A DNA stretch of 64,000 bases from CAVSIS01 sp963814875 (GTDB lineage: Bacteria > Acidobacteriota > Thermoanaerobaculia > Thermoanaerobaculales > Sulfomarinibacteraceae), in the NCBI GenBank assembly GCA_963814875.1, contig CAWFFJ010000025.1, forward strand, positions 1-64,000, in the 5' to 3' direction. The position numbers and the translations under genes were made by a program. This document shows, piece after piece, positions 17,370 through 25,254 of the stretch. Every line of letters starts with the position of its first letter. Positions within the stretch are counted from its first letter, which is position 1. Below the pieces are notes generated by a model that ran no database searches, was not told the DNA's origin, and worked only from the letters and a program-made list of their open reading frames with translations.

Positions 17370-18473
17370 GGCTCGGGTGGTTGGCCATTTCGCAACAATC
17401 AACGCGTTGCGGAAGGGCGTGCCAAGGTCCATCGGTTGGCAGCTCACGACGAGGCCGAGCTTCTCCAGTGTGACGACGAGATCGGTCAGCGGGCGGTAGG
17501 TGAATCGCTGGCGAAAGTGGCCGCGCAGGAACGCGCGCGCGCGTTCAGTAGCGGCGGTCAGCATGAATCGCACCGTGGCGGACTGGTCGGTCTCGCGGAT
17601 CAGCAGTGTGCCGGTCGGCTCGAGCGCCGCTGCGGCACGTTCCAACACCTGATCCTGGTCGGCCCGCGGGAGGTAATGCAGCACGTCGAGTAGCAGAACC
17701 GCTGCGGATGGCGGGATGCTGGCCTCGGTGAGGTCGCCGACCTCGAGATGGACGTGCGGCGGCACGCCAACGCGAGCGATGCGAATGGCGCGCCGGCTGG
17801 CGTCGATACCGACGAGCTCGCGGTTGCCGCGACCGGGTTGTGTGGCTGCGAGCACAGCGAGCATGATGCCGCGGCCGCAGCCCAGGTCGACCACGCGGCC
17901 GGCCGTGGGCAGCACGCCGAGCGTGGTCAAAGCGAAGTAGACGGGGTCGTGGCGCAGCTTGCCGCGGACGAACTCCCAGTGCAGGAAGCCAGCCTCGAGA
18001 TAGGGGCGTGCGACCTGCTCGATCAGCTTCTCGCGTTCGGGGGACGTTCGGCGTGTGCGGCTGAGCACGGCGAAGGCTGAGAGTCCTATGGCAACACCGG
18101 CGAGCACGCCGACGATCAGACTGCCGACCACGAGGTCGCGGGCGAATGTCCACGGATCGACATGCCGAACGGTCTCCAACGAGAAGGTGTACAGCGTGCC
18201 TCGCTGCACCAGACTGCCGGTCTGCAGCTCGAGCCAGATCAGGAACGGCGCGAACAGGGGGTTGGAGAGATTGGCGGCCAGGTACATGATGGCGCGGCTC
18301 AGCCCGAGCAGCTTTCCGGTGACGACACACAGCGGGAGGTGGAGGCCGTAGAGCGGGAGCGAGCCGATGAAGGCGCCGATTGCGGCCGACCACGCCTGCC
18401 GGTAGGCGCCGCTCCCCTCTGTCCGCAGGGTGACGAGAAGCTCAACCAGCGCCCTGCGCGCACGCCGACGCAT
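17358..18473 (-). CDS. DUF2062 membrane domain fused to SAM methyltransferase
   Basis: A 371-aa fusion. Residues ~15-145 hold hydrophobic helices with the DUF2062-like pattern AAIGAFIGSLPLYGLH and ANLSNPLFAPFLIWLE. Residues ~190-365 form a class I methyltransferase with motif I VVDLGCGRGIML, VGIDASRRA and VLLLDVLHYLPRADQ. The start ATG 18473 is preceded by GGTGGGG; the in-frame ATG at 18536 adds only low-complexity sequence. DUF2062 proteins are seen in aryl-polyene loci beside glycosyltransferases, so this gene probably belongs to the pigment cluster although it lies outside the inverted repeats. The last residues Arg-Ser-Val-stop are encoded by repeat copy 2, exactly as in the acyltransferase at copy 1. 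Confidence 0.75.
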   Translation of the reverse strand: MRRRARRALVELLVTLRTEGSGAYRQAWSAAIGAFIGSLPLYGLHLPLCVVTGKLLGLSRAIMYLAANLSNPLFAPFLIWLELQTGSLVQRGTLYTFSLETVRHVDPWTFARDLVVGSLIVGVLAGVAIGLSAFAVLSRTRRTSPEREKLIEQVARPYLEAGFLHWEFVRGKLRHDPVYFALTTLGVLPTAGRVVDLGCGRGIMLAVLAATQPGRGNRELVGIDASRRAIRIARVGVPPHVHLEVGDLTEASIPPSAAVLLLDVLHYLPRADQDQVLERAAAALEPTGTLLIRETDQSATVRFMLTAATERARAFLRGHFRQRFTYRPLTDLVVTLEKLGLVVSCQPMDLGTPFRNALIVAKWPTTRARSV

Positions 18474-18848
18474 CACGGAGACCCCACCAAGCTCACCCGA
18501 GCATCCTACAGGCACAAACGAAGGCGAGGGTGGCAACGGTCGGGGCGCTTGATGGATTGCTCACACCGTGAGCCCAGGAAGCGGTTGTCTCATGGCCCCT
18601 TAACCTGTTTGCAGAACTACTGGGGCACTACCCTTTCTTGATTCGGTGGAGCCGCCACGTCGGGAGAGAAACCAGTTCGTGGTCGCAACCGGGGGGGCCG
18701 CAGGAGGGGGTGGCCGGTGTACGACCCCCCCCGGCCACGGCGGCGACTCGCGGCTCGGCCGCAGTGTCGATCCCCTTCGATCCGTTCTGCGACCTGCTTG
18801 CAGAGATCGTCGGCATCCCGGACGCAGATCAGGGCAGTGGCGGAGTGT
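18474..18848. other. intergenic, no supported gene
   Basis: No frame here has a ribosome site or domain content. It links the DUF2062-methyltransferase gene to the decayed PIN-domain remnant. Open frames on both strands look like GC-driven chance. Confidence 0.5.
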
Positions 18849-19125
18849 GCTCGTCGGCGTCCTCCCTCGCGTCGCGGGCCGCGCCGAACGTCCGGGCCTC
18901 CTGGAGGTGCTCGAGGCCGAGCTCGGCAGGCTGGCCGTGCTCCTCGGGATGGGGCCGCGCCTGGAATTTGTCCCGTTTCGAAACGACGAAGCTGGGCTCA
19001 GCGCTCGTGACGCACTTCGCGCCGCGACCGTGCTCGTGCACGGGCTCGATGCCATCTGCAGCTTCGACAGGGGCTTCGACGCTATCCCGTCAGTCCGGCG
19101 GCTGGAGCCGGCTGCAATCCGGTGA
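18849..19125 (+). pseudogene. remnant of a PIN-domain (VapC-like) gene
   Basis: Only the C-terminal part of a PIN nuclease is recognisable: SARDALRAATVLVHGLDAI, then CSFDRGFDAIPSVRRLEP. That is the family's third-aspartate region and terminal strand. The N-terminal half with the first catalytic aspartate (usually DTNV or similar) is not found in any frame upstream, and no antitoxin gene is adjacent. I read it as a dead toxin-antitoxin or PIN gene. Confidence 0.45.
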
Positions 19126-19149
19126 GGTGACAAGAGCGCCGACCTGGAC

Positions 19150-19562
19150 GTGTTGGCGCTGCTGGGTACCGGCCCCGGCAACGCCGCGGTCTGGTTCAAG
19201 GACTTCGCCAAGCCAGACGGACGGCGGTTCGCCGAGGCCGAAAGCGCCATGGCACGCCGCGTCGAGGCGCCTGACGACTGGGGTCTGGTGCTGCCGGTCG
19301 ACGATCCGCTGCTCGTCGAGGCCGCCGGCTGGGCGGACCAGGCGACGATGCGCTTCTACCCCGACATCTTGCCCATCGAGGGCCTCTCTACGCCAGCGTG
19401 GTCGCCACGTTGGGCGGCGGCGCCCAGCAGAGGCGCGCGGGCGGCCTGCTCGAGAAGGCCGCCGCCGGGGAGGATCCGGTTCTCTCGGCGTTCGCCCGCT
19501 GGTGCCTGGAGCATCCGCAGACACGCGAGGACGTCGCGAACATGTTTGCCAGGCAGAGCTGA
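19150..19562 (+). pseudogene. frameshifted hypothetical gene
   Basis: The first frame reads ALLGTGPGNAAVWFKDFAKP through to RFYPDILPIEGL. Near 19385-19391 (GGCCTCTCTACGCC) an extra CT dinucleotide appears to break it. The other frame then continues LYASVVATLGGGAQQRR, ending LEHPQTREDVANMFARQS with a stop at 19562. Both halves have coherent protein composition, so one gene with a 2-bp insertion is likely. I do not recognise the family. It lies beside the PIN remnant in a decayed stretch. Confidence 0.4.
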
Positions 19563-19789
19563 GATTCCGCCAGCCATCGCACAGTGCGGCCGGCCGGTTA
19601 GAGGCCGGTTGCACTGGTTTCCCGCAATTCCAGTCGCGCTGTGAACGCCGTGTCGCGTTTGTGCATGGAGTTGTCGCGGGCAGGCATTCCCATCTGCCTC
19701 CGTTGGGGCAAAGCTCGAGCCATGAAACAACGACCGGCCGCGAGCGCGTCCGAGAACCGGCTGGCGGTTCGGACGGCACGGAGGACACC

Positions 19790-22054
19790 ATGAAACGATC
19801 CGGCCTTTCGACCCTGACGGCCATCCTGATGTCGACCCTCGCCCTGCCGGCCCCGGCCGCGTTCACCGGCACCGACGTCTTCCTGCCCTCCGTGGGGCGC
19901 GGCCCCGGCTCCGCCGGCTCCGAGTGGTACACCTGCGTCTGGGTCCACAACCCGGGCGCCACCCCCGCCAACGTCCAGTTCCGGCTGCTGCTGCGCAACC
20001 AGCCGAATCCCTCCGCGCAGGTCTACAACGACACCATTCCCCCCGGCGACACCAGGCGCTACGACAACGCAGTCGAGACGATGTTCGGCGAGTCCTCGTT
20101 CGGCGCCCTGCGCGTGACCTCGTCCCAGAAGCTCATGGTCTCGAGCCGCATCTACTCCCTGACCGACGGGGCCGCGGACCGCGACTCGGTGGGCCAGCTC
20201 TTCGCCGCGATTCCGGCCTCGTTCGCGATCGGTGTGGGGCAGTCCACCACGCTGCTCGGCACCTACCAGACCAGCCCCGAGGACGGCTCCCAGTTCCGGG
20301 CCAACTTCGGCTTTGTCGAGACCACCGGCGCCACCGCCAAGGTCAGGGTCACGGCCTTCGACGAGTCCGGGACCTCGGTTGGGAGCGCCATCTATACGTT
20401 GGCCGCCTGGGAGGCCCAGCAGCACAAGATCACGGAGCTGCTGCCCGGGGTGGACGCCACCAACCTGCGTCTCCTGTTTGAGGTGCCGACGGGTCCGGGC
20501 AGGGTCGCCGTGTTCGGCTCGGGGATCGCCAACGGCTCCAACGATCCGTCGACCTTCGAGATGAGCTTCCGCGACGATCTGCTCGCAGAGAACGCGAGCG
20601 GCGGCGGCACGATCACCGGGGTGACCGCCGGCGCAGGGCTGTCCGGGGGCGGGACATCGGGCACGGTCACCCTCGCGGTTGGGGCGGGCCAGGGAATCCA
20701 GGTCGGTGCGGACCTCGTGGCCCTCGCCGACGGAGGGGTGACCAAGCCCAAGCTGTCAGCCTCGGGCGGGACCTCGGGCCAGCTTCTCTCAACCAACGGC
20801 TCGAGCCTGCAGTGGATTGACCCGCCCGGGGGCAGCGGCAGCGGCGACATTACGGCGGTGACTGCCGGGGCGGGGCTCTCCGGCGGGGGCACATCCGGCG
20901 ACGTGTCGCTCGCCGTGGCGAACGGCGGCATCGCCTCGGCGATGCTTGCCGACGCGGCTGTGACGACCACGAAGCTCTCTGCCTCTGGGGGCAGCAGCGG
21001 CAAGGTCCTCAAGCTCGAAGGCTCGGCCCTGGTGTGGGGCGACGACAAGATCGGCGGGCTCACGCTGCCGTTCGACGGCTCCCTGAACAGTTCGACTCCG
21101 CTGTTCGCGATCTCGAACACGGGATCCGGAATCGGCGTGCATGGCGGCGCCACCAACGGTACCGGGGTGCGGGGCTCGAGCGGGGCCGGCTACGGCGTGC
21201 TGGGCGACACCTCCTCCGGCATCGGAGTGGTTGGCGTCAGCTCCTCGGGGACCGGAGTGTCCGGCGGGAGCTCCCACGGTACCGGGGTGTACGGCATCAG
21301 CACCGACTCCAGGGGAGTGTGGGGCGACAGCTCCCACGGCGACGGGGTGTATGGCAGCAGCGCTTCCGGCTTCGGCGGCCGCTTCAGAGGCAACATCATG
21401 GTGACCAGCTATGGCAACGACGATGGCCTCATCTACTCGGACCCCGACGCCGCCGGCTCCGACCTCGGGCTCATGTCCAACGACCGGGTGTGGGTCGACC
21501 TTGACGACGACAACAATTCGTCCGGCTCGTTCTTCCAGGTACGCGCCGGTAACGACACCGAGGTCTTCCGTGTCGATGAAAGCGGCAACGCCAAGGTCCT
21601 GGGCACGCTGACCAAGGGCGGCGGCTCGTTCAAGATCGACCACCCGCTCGACCCGGAGAACAGGTACCTCTACCACTCGTTCGTCGAGTCGCCGGACATG
21701 ATGAACATTTACAACGGCAATGTGGTCACGGACGAGCGCGGCTACGCCACCGTCGTCCTACCCGACTGGTTCGAGGCGCTCAACCGGGACTTCCGCTACC
21801 AGCTCACGGTCATCGGCGAGTTCGCCCAGGCGATCGTGGCACAGAAGATCGAGGGCGACCAGTTCGTGATACGCACCGACAAGCCGGCGATCGAGGTCTC
21901 CTGGCAGGTCACCGGCATCCGGCACGACGCCTTCGCCAACGCCAACCGGATTCCGGTCGAGGAGGACAAGCCCGAGGCCGAGCGCGGCCATTACCTCCAC
22001 GCCGAGGCGTTCGGTCGGCCTCCCATGTCGGTGATCGAGCCTTCCCAGCGGTAG
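19790..22054 (+). CDS. secreted fibre-like repeat protein
   Basis: A 754-aa exported protein: the signal peptide ends in LALPAPAAF, with GGAGG before ATG 19790. Residues ~25-260 are a beta-sandwich related to domains in the proteins at 25255 and 39384 (VFLPSVGRGPGS...EWYTCVWVHNPG, ...RLLFEV). Residues ~265-425 contain two copies of an ITGVTAGAGLSGGGTSG-type unit separated by KLSASGG blocks, as in phage-tail and trimeric fibre stalks. Residues ~440-530 repeat GTGVxGxSSxG units, a beta-helical pattern. A conserved C-terminal domain (DHPLDPENRYLYHSFVESPD onward) ends the protein. A surface or secreted fibre role is inferred; the preceding 18.5-19.7 kb is decayed DNA. Confidence 0.75.
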   Translation: MKRSGLSTLTAILMSTLALPAPAAFTGTDVFLPSVGRGPGSAGSEWYTCVWVHNPGATPANVQFRLLLRNQPNPSAQVYNDTIPPGDTRRYDNAVETMFGESSFGALRVTSSQKLMVSSRIYSLTDGAADRDSVGQLFAAIPASFAIGVGQSTTLLGTYQTSPEDGSQFRANFGFVETTGATAKVRVTAFDESGTSVGSAIYTLAAWEAQQHKITELLPGVDATNLRLLFEVPTGPGRVAVFGSGIANGSNDPSTFEMSFRDDLLAENASGGGTITGVTAGAGLSGGGTSGTVTLAVGAGQGIQVGADLVALADGGVTKPKLSASGGTSGQLLSTNGSSLQWIDPPGGSGSGDITAVTAGAGLSGGGTSGDVSLAVANGGIASAMLADAAVTTTKLSASGGSSGKVLKLEGSALVWGDDKIGGLTLPFDGSLNSSTPLFAISNTGSGIGVHGGATNGTGVRGSSGAGYGVLGDTSSGIGVVGVSSSGTGVSGGSSHGTGVYGISTDSRGVWGDSSHGDGVYGSSASGFGGRFRGNIMVTSYGNDDGLIYSDPDAAGSDLGLMSNDRVWVDLDDDNNSSGSFFQVRAGNDTEVFRVDESGNAKVLGTLTKGGGSFKIDHPLDPENRYLYHSFVESPDMMNIYNGNVVTDERGYATVVLPDWFEALNRDFRYQLTVIGEFAQAIVAQKIEGDQFVIRTDKPAIEVSWQVTGIRHDAFANANRIPVEEDKPEAERGHYLHAEAFGRPPMSVIEPSQR

Positions 22055-22348
22055 CGAAGGCCCGCACCGGGCTAGGTCGGCCACCGAACCGCCGCGTTCC
22101 TGTACGGGATGGAGCGGCGAGAAGCCGCCGTCGAGTCCCTAGCGCGGGCCTTCGCTCTCGACGGTGACGCGGGGGTGGCCGCCACCGAGCTGCGCCTCAC
22201 TCTTCACCGGGTGCCCGTCGACCGGGAGCGGTACCTCGCCCTTCTGGACGGCTCGCGAGGCAGGCTCAGGCACCACGGTAGCCGACCACTGAGGGGGCGT
22301 CTTCGCCCGGCACGCGGGACGGGCAGGCATGGCCGACCGGACCGCGGC

Positions 22349-23095
22349 TCAGCGTCGTCTGCGGTGGGAGCTGCGGCGTCCTCTGGGAAGCTCGTCGCGG
22401 GTGCGGCCCGGACCCCCGGAGCCGTTTCGGGTCGCCAGGTAGACGGTGTGGCGGGGGCCGGCGTCGCCTGGTTTGGTGCGCCGGAAGTCGAAACCGATGG
22501 TTCCCATGCGCTTCTCGAAGCCGGCGTCCGAGGTCTCGGTCCAGACCGCCAGGATGCCGTCGTCGGTGAGGGCGTTCCAGGTGCGTTCGAGCGCGCGGAA
22601 CCCGTAGAAAGGGTGGTCGGGTTGGGAGTTGGCGTCCTCGGTGCCCTGGTAGAGGTCGAGCACGATGGCGTCGTAGCGCGCGGTGCCACGCCGGCCGGCG
22701 GTGGCGATGACCCTCGCCACGTCGCCGACGTGGACCGTGACCCGAGGGTCGTCGAGCGGGAAGCCGTTGAGCGCGGCGAGCTCGGTGCGGCACCAGCGCA
22801 CGACTGCGGGGTTGAGCTCCGCGACCGTGACCTCGGCGTGGGGCGGGAGTTCGTCGAGCGCGGCGCGCAGGGTGTAGGCCATACCAAGGCCGCCGATCAG
22901 CATCCGGGGACGGGGACGACCCGCAATGCGTTGTGCGGCGTTCGCTCCGAGTGCGCTTTCGGAGACGTGGTACTCGCTGGTCATCAGGATGTAGCTCGGC
23001 ATCCGGATGAGGAAGTCCTCATCGCTCGCCTTGAGGAGGATCATCGGTCCCTCCTCGGTCGGTACGGTGTCGAGGGTCTTCCAGTGGCGCGTCAC
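22349..23095 (-). CDS. spermidine synthase-like methyltransferase-fold protein
   Basis: A 248-aa Rossmann-fold enzyme of the PABMT (polyamine aminopropyltransferase) superfamily. It shows MLIGGLGMAYTLRAAL (nucleoside-binding glycine loop), VTVAELNPAVV (acidic motif), DVARVIATA and YDAIVLDLYQGTEDAN. The usual polyamine-site aspartate motif is only partly kept, so it may be one of the many SpeE-like proteins of other function. The GTG at 23095 (VTRHWKTLDT) fits the N-terminal strand; the frame stays open upstream through the palindrome at 23133-23311, which I exclude. About 295 bp with no supported gene separates its end from the convergent fibre gene. Confidence 0.75.
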   Translation of the reverse strand: MTRHWKTLDTVPTEEGPMILLKASDEDFLIRMPSYILMTSEYHVSESALGANAAQRIAGRPRPRMLIGGLGMAYTLRAALDELPPHAEVTVAELNPAVVRWCRTELAALNGFPLDDPRVTVHVGDVARVIATAGRRGTARYDAIVLDLYQGTEDANSQPDHPFYGFRALERTWNALTDDGILAVWTETSDAGFEKRMGTIGFDFRRTKPGDAGPRHTVYLATRNGSGGPGRTRDELPRGRRSSHRRRR

Positions 23096-23132
23096 GGCGG
23101 GCAGATATACAGCGATCCGCCCGGAAACGCCA

Positions 23133-23311
23133 GCCTGCATGTCTCGCCCCGAGGCGGCTGCGGGCCATGCTGCGTGGCCATCTGCCGTCTTCCTCGGTGC
23201 GCCGCCGTCCTCAACTAGCTGGGCTACGCCTGCGGGCGCGGCGCACCGAGAAAGCCAGCAGCTACCAACGCCCCGCGGCCCTCGCTGCGCCCCGTGGCGA
23301 GACAGGCAGGC
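23133..23311. repeat. 179-bp imperfect palindrome, single copy
   Basis: The outer ends are inverse complements at 15 of 16 positions (GCCTGCATGTCTCGCC at 23133; GGCGAGACAGGCAGGC ending 23311). The inner arms end in CTCGGTGCGCCGC / GCGGCGCACCGAG, so the whole stretch can form one long hairpin with arms of about 72 nt. It lies between two genes on the same strand and touches the stop codon of the dioxygenase gene. It is not related in sequence to the 164-bp element and I saw no second copy here. Confidence 0.75.
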
Positions 23312-24402
23312 TACAAGTTCCCGCGCCGCTCCTGCTCCCGCTCGAGGGACACGAACAGGGCCTTGAAGTTGCCGACCCCGAAGCCGCGGCTGCCGTGGCG
23401 CTCGATGACCTCGAAGAACACGGTCGGGCGGTCCTGCAGCGGGTGGGTGAAGATCTGCAGTAAATAGCCGTCCTCGTCGCGGTCGACCAGGATGCCGAGA
23501 TCGCGCAGCTCGTCGATGTCCTCGTCGATCGCTCCGACCCGCTTCGCGAGCTCGTCGTAGTAGGTGTCGGGGACGCGCAGGAAGTCGATCTCGCGCTCGC
23601 GCAGCGCCCGCACCGTGGCACAGATGTCGGCGGTGTTCATTGCGACGTGCTGGATGCCGGGGCCGTTGTACCAGTCGAGGTACTCGTCGATCTGCGACTT
23701 CTTCTTGCCCTCGGCGGGCTCGTTGATCGGCAGCTTGATCCGGCGGCCGTCCTCCATCACCTTGCTCATCAGTGCCGAGTAGTCGGTGCTGATGTCCTCG
23801 TCCGAGAAGTGGGCGAGCTGAGTGAAGCCCATCACGCGCTCGAACCACTGAACCCAGTAGTCCATCTCGCCGAGGTGGACGTTGGTGACCATGTGGTCGA
23901 TGGCGACGAGCCCTGTGGGCGCGGTGCCGACGGCGTCGAGTGATTGGTAGCCGGGCGCGAACACGCCGCCGTAGGCCGAGCGCTCGACGAGCTTGATGAC
24001 GGTGTCGCCGGCGTACTTGACGATGCCGGTCTTGAGCACACCGTCCGCGTCCTCAGTCGCGGTCACCGGCTGGAGGATGGTCGCGCCGCGGTGCTTGACC
24101 TCGCGCATCGCCGCCTCGACGTCGGCGCTGGCGAGGGCGAGAACCTTGACCCCGTCACCGTGGAGCTGGCAGTGGCGCGCAACCTCGTGGTCGGGCGTGA
24201 GCGCGCTCGTGACCACGAAGCGCACCTTGCCCTGCTGCAGGACGTAGCTCGCGCGGTCGCGGCAGCCGGTGTCCAGGCCCATCCGCGCGACCGGCTTGAA
24301 GCCGAACGCCTTGTCGTAGAAGTGGGCGGCCTGCTTGGCGTTGCCCACCCAGAACTCGGCGTGGTCGAAGCCCTGCAGTCGAAGGAAGTCGCTCGAGGTC
24401 AT
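23311..24402 (-). CDS. hpd: 4-hydroxyphenylpyruvate dioxygenase
   Basis: Fe(II)-dependent enzyme converting 4-hydroxyphenylpyruvate to homogentisate in tyrosine catabolism. It is 363 aa from ATG 24402, with the two-fold vicinal-oxygen-chelate layout. Iron ligands are visible: His170 (AIDHMV), His252 (GIQHVAMNT) and Glu331 (FFEVIER). The C-terminal GSRGFGVGNFKALF helix gates the active site in the family. No other homogentisate pathway gene is adjacent. An ACT-domain gene lies upstream on the same strand, with a GC-rich hairpin (about 24440-24480) in the gap. Confidence 0.95.
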   Translation of the reverse strand: MTSSDFLRLQGFDHAEFWVGNAKQAAHFYDKAFGFKPVARMGLDTGCRDRASYVLQQGKVRFVVTSALTPDHEVARHCQLHGDGVKVLALASADVEAAMREVKHRGATILQPVTATEDADGVLKTGIVKYAGDTVIKLVERSAYGGVFAPGYQSLDAVGTAPTGLVAIDHMVTNVHLGEMDYWVQWFERVMGFTQLAHFSDEDISTDYSALMSKVMEDGRRIKLPINEPAEGKKKSQIDEYLDWYNGPGIQHVAMNTADICATVRALREREIDFLRVPDTYYDELAKRVGAIDEDIDELRDLGILVDRDEDGYLLQIFTHPLQDRPTVFFEVIERHGSRGFGVGNFKALFVSLEREQERRGNL

Positions 24403-24514
24403 GGTGTCTCGCCCCCTCATCGGTGTCCGAGAGAAGTGAACGGTCCCGCGAAGGCGGGGATTCCTCGCGGGCGGGACCGCGCCGCGCTCCTTCGCACCGC
24501 GGCGGTGGCCGGCG

Positions 24515-24928
24515 TCAGCCCGAAAGAGCGTGCTGCGCGCGGTCGGCGTCCCGGGCGTTGAGGTACATCACCGCGGTGAACCCCCCGCGGCCGTCGGTGA
24601 GACCGACCGCGGCGGACAGGTTGATGCCGGCGTCGGCGAGCCGGCGGTGGAGATCGGCCAGCGCTCCCACCTGGTCGTCGCCCCGGATCAGCAGCGCGGC
24701 GTGGGGTCCCTCGATCCCGCACCCCTCACCCTCCGCCACGCGCAGCAGCACGTCGGGGTCCTCGGGGAAGAAGACCAGCTGAGTCTGCTCCACGCCCATC
24801 GGGATCGCGGTGAACGCGAGCAGGTTGACGCCTTCGGCGGCGAGAACCGAGAGCAGGCGCGCGCCCTCACCGGGCTGCTCACGGACGTGACAGTAGAAGT
24901 ACTCGACGCGGCGGATCTCGGTGGCCAT
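24515..24928 (-). CDS. ACT-domain protein
   Basis: A 137-aa protein with two ACT-like beta-alpha-beta-beta-alpha-beta units: residues ~5-65 (YFYCHVREQPGEGARLLSVLA) and ~75-135 (AALLIRGDDQVGALADLHRRL...GINLSAAVGL). No catalytic domain is attached, so it is probably a small-molecule (amino-acid) binding regulator. A strong ribosome site (GGAAGGAG) precedes ATG 24928. Its position upstream of the dioxygenase hints at an aromatic amino-acid link; that is inference. Confidence 0.8.
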   Translation of the reverse strand: MATEIRRVEYFYCHVREQPGEGARLLSVLAAEGVNLLAFTAIPMGVEQTQLVFFPEDPDVLLRVAEGEGCGIEGPHAALLIRGDDQVGALADLHRRLADAGINLSAAVGLTDGRGGFTAVMYLNARDADRAQHALSG

Positions 24929-25254
24929 GGCGGCTCTCCTTCCGGCTGGCGGCTCGTTTCCCTTTCATGGTACCTGCGCTGTGCCACGAGGAGGGCCGGC
25001 GGCTTCTGTGGAGAATGCGTCGCAACTACTGCAATTCTCCGATTGACCTCTCGGCAAGACATTCCGGATTGCGGGCGGGCCAATGAAGGCATACCATGCC
25101 GTCAACGAACCGAGCAACCCGAACCAGAGGCTCGTCCACCCGACGTCTGGCAGCGTGGAATCCGGCGGTGGTCCGCAGGGACCAAACGGGCGTGCTCGCG
25201 TGAGAACGGCGCAAAGGGGGCGCGGAACCAGCGTGCGCCGGGGGGTGAACGTCG
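24929..25254. other. divergent intergenic region
   Basis: This stretch separates the leftward ACT gene from the rightward propeller protein and must hold promoters for both. A TTGACC hexamer occurs near 25044 but no convincing partner -10 is in register. I see no small gene or strong hairpin. Confidence 0.4.

Noticed and set aside
22085..22260. TPR-like fragment on the plus strand (ESLARAFALDGDAG, then RERYLALLDG)
   Set aside because: Resembles the end of a kinase-TPR protein but is too short and loses pattern after ~50 residues; at most a gene relic.
24440..24480. GC-rich inverted repeat (GGTCCCGC / GCGGGCGGGACC) upstream of hpd
   Set aside because: Could be a hairpin, but such repeats are expected at this GC content and it lacks a T run or conserved features of a known riboswitch.
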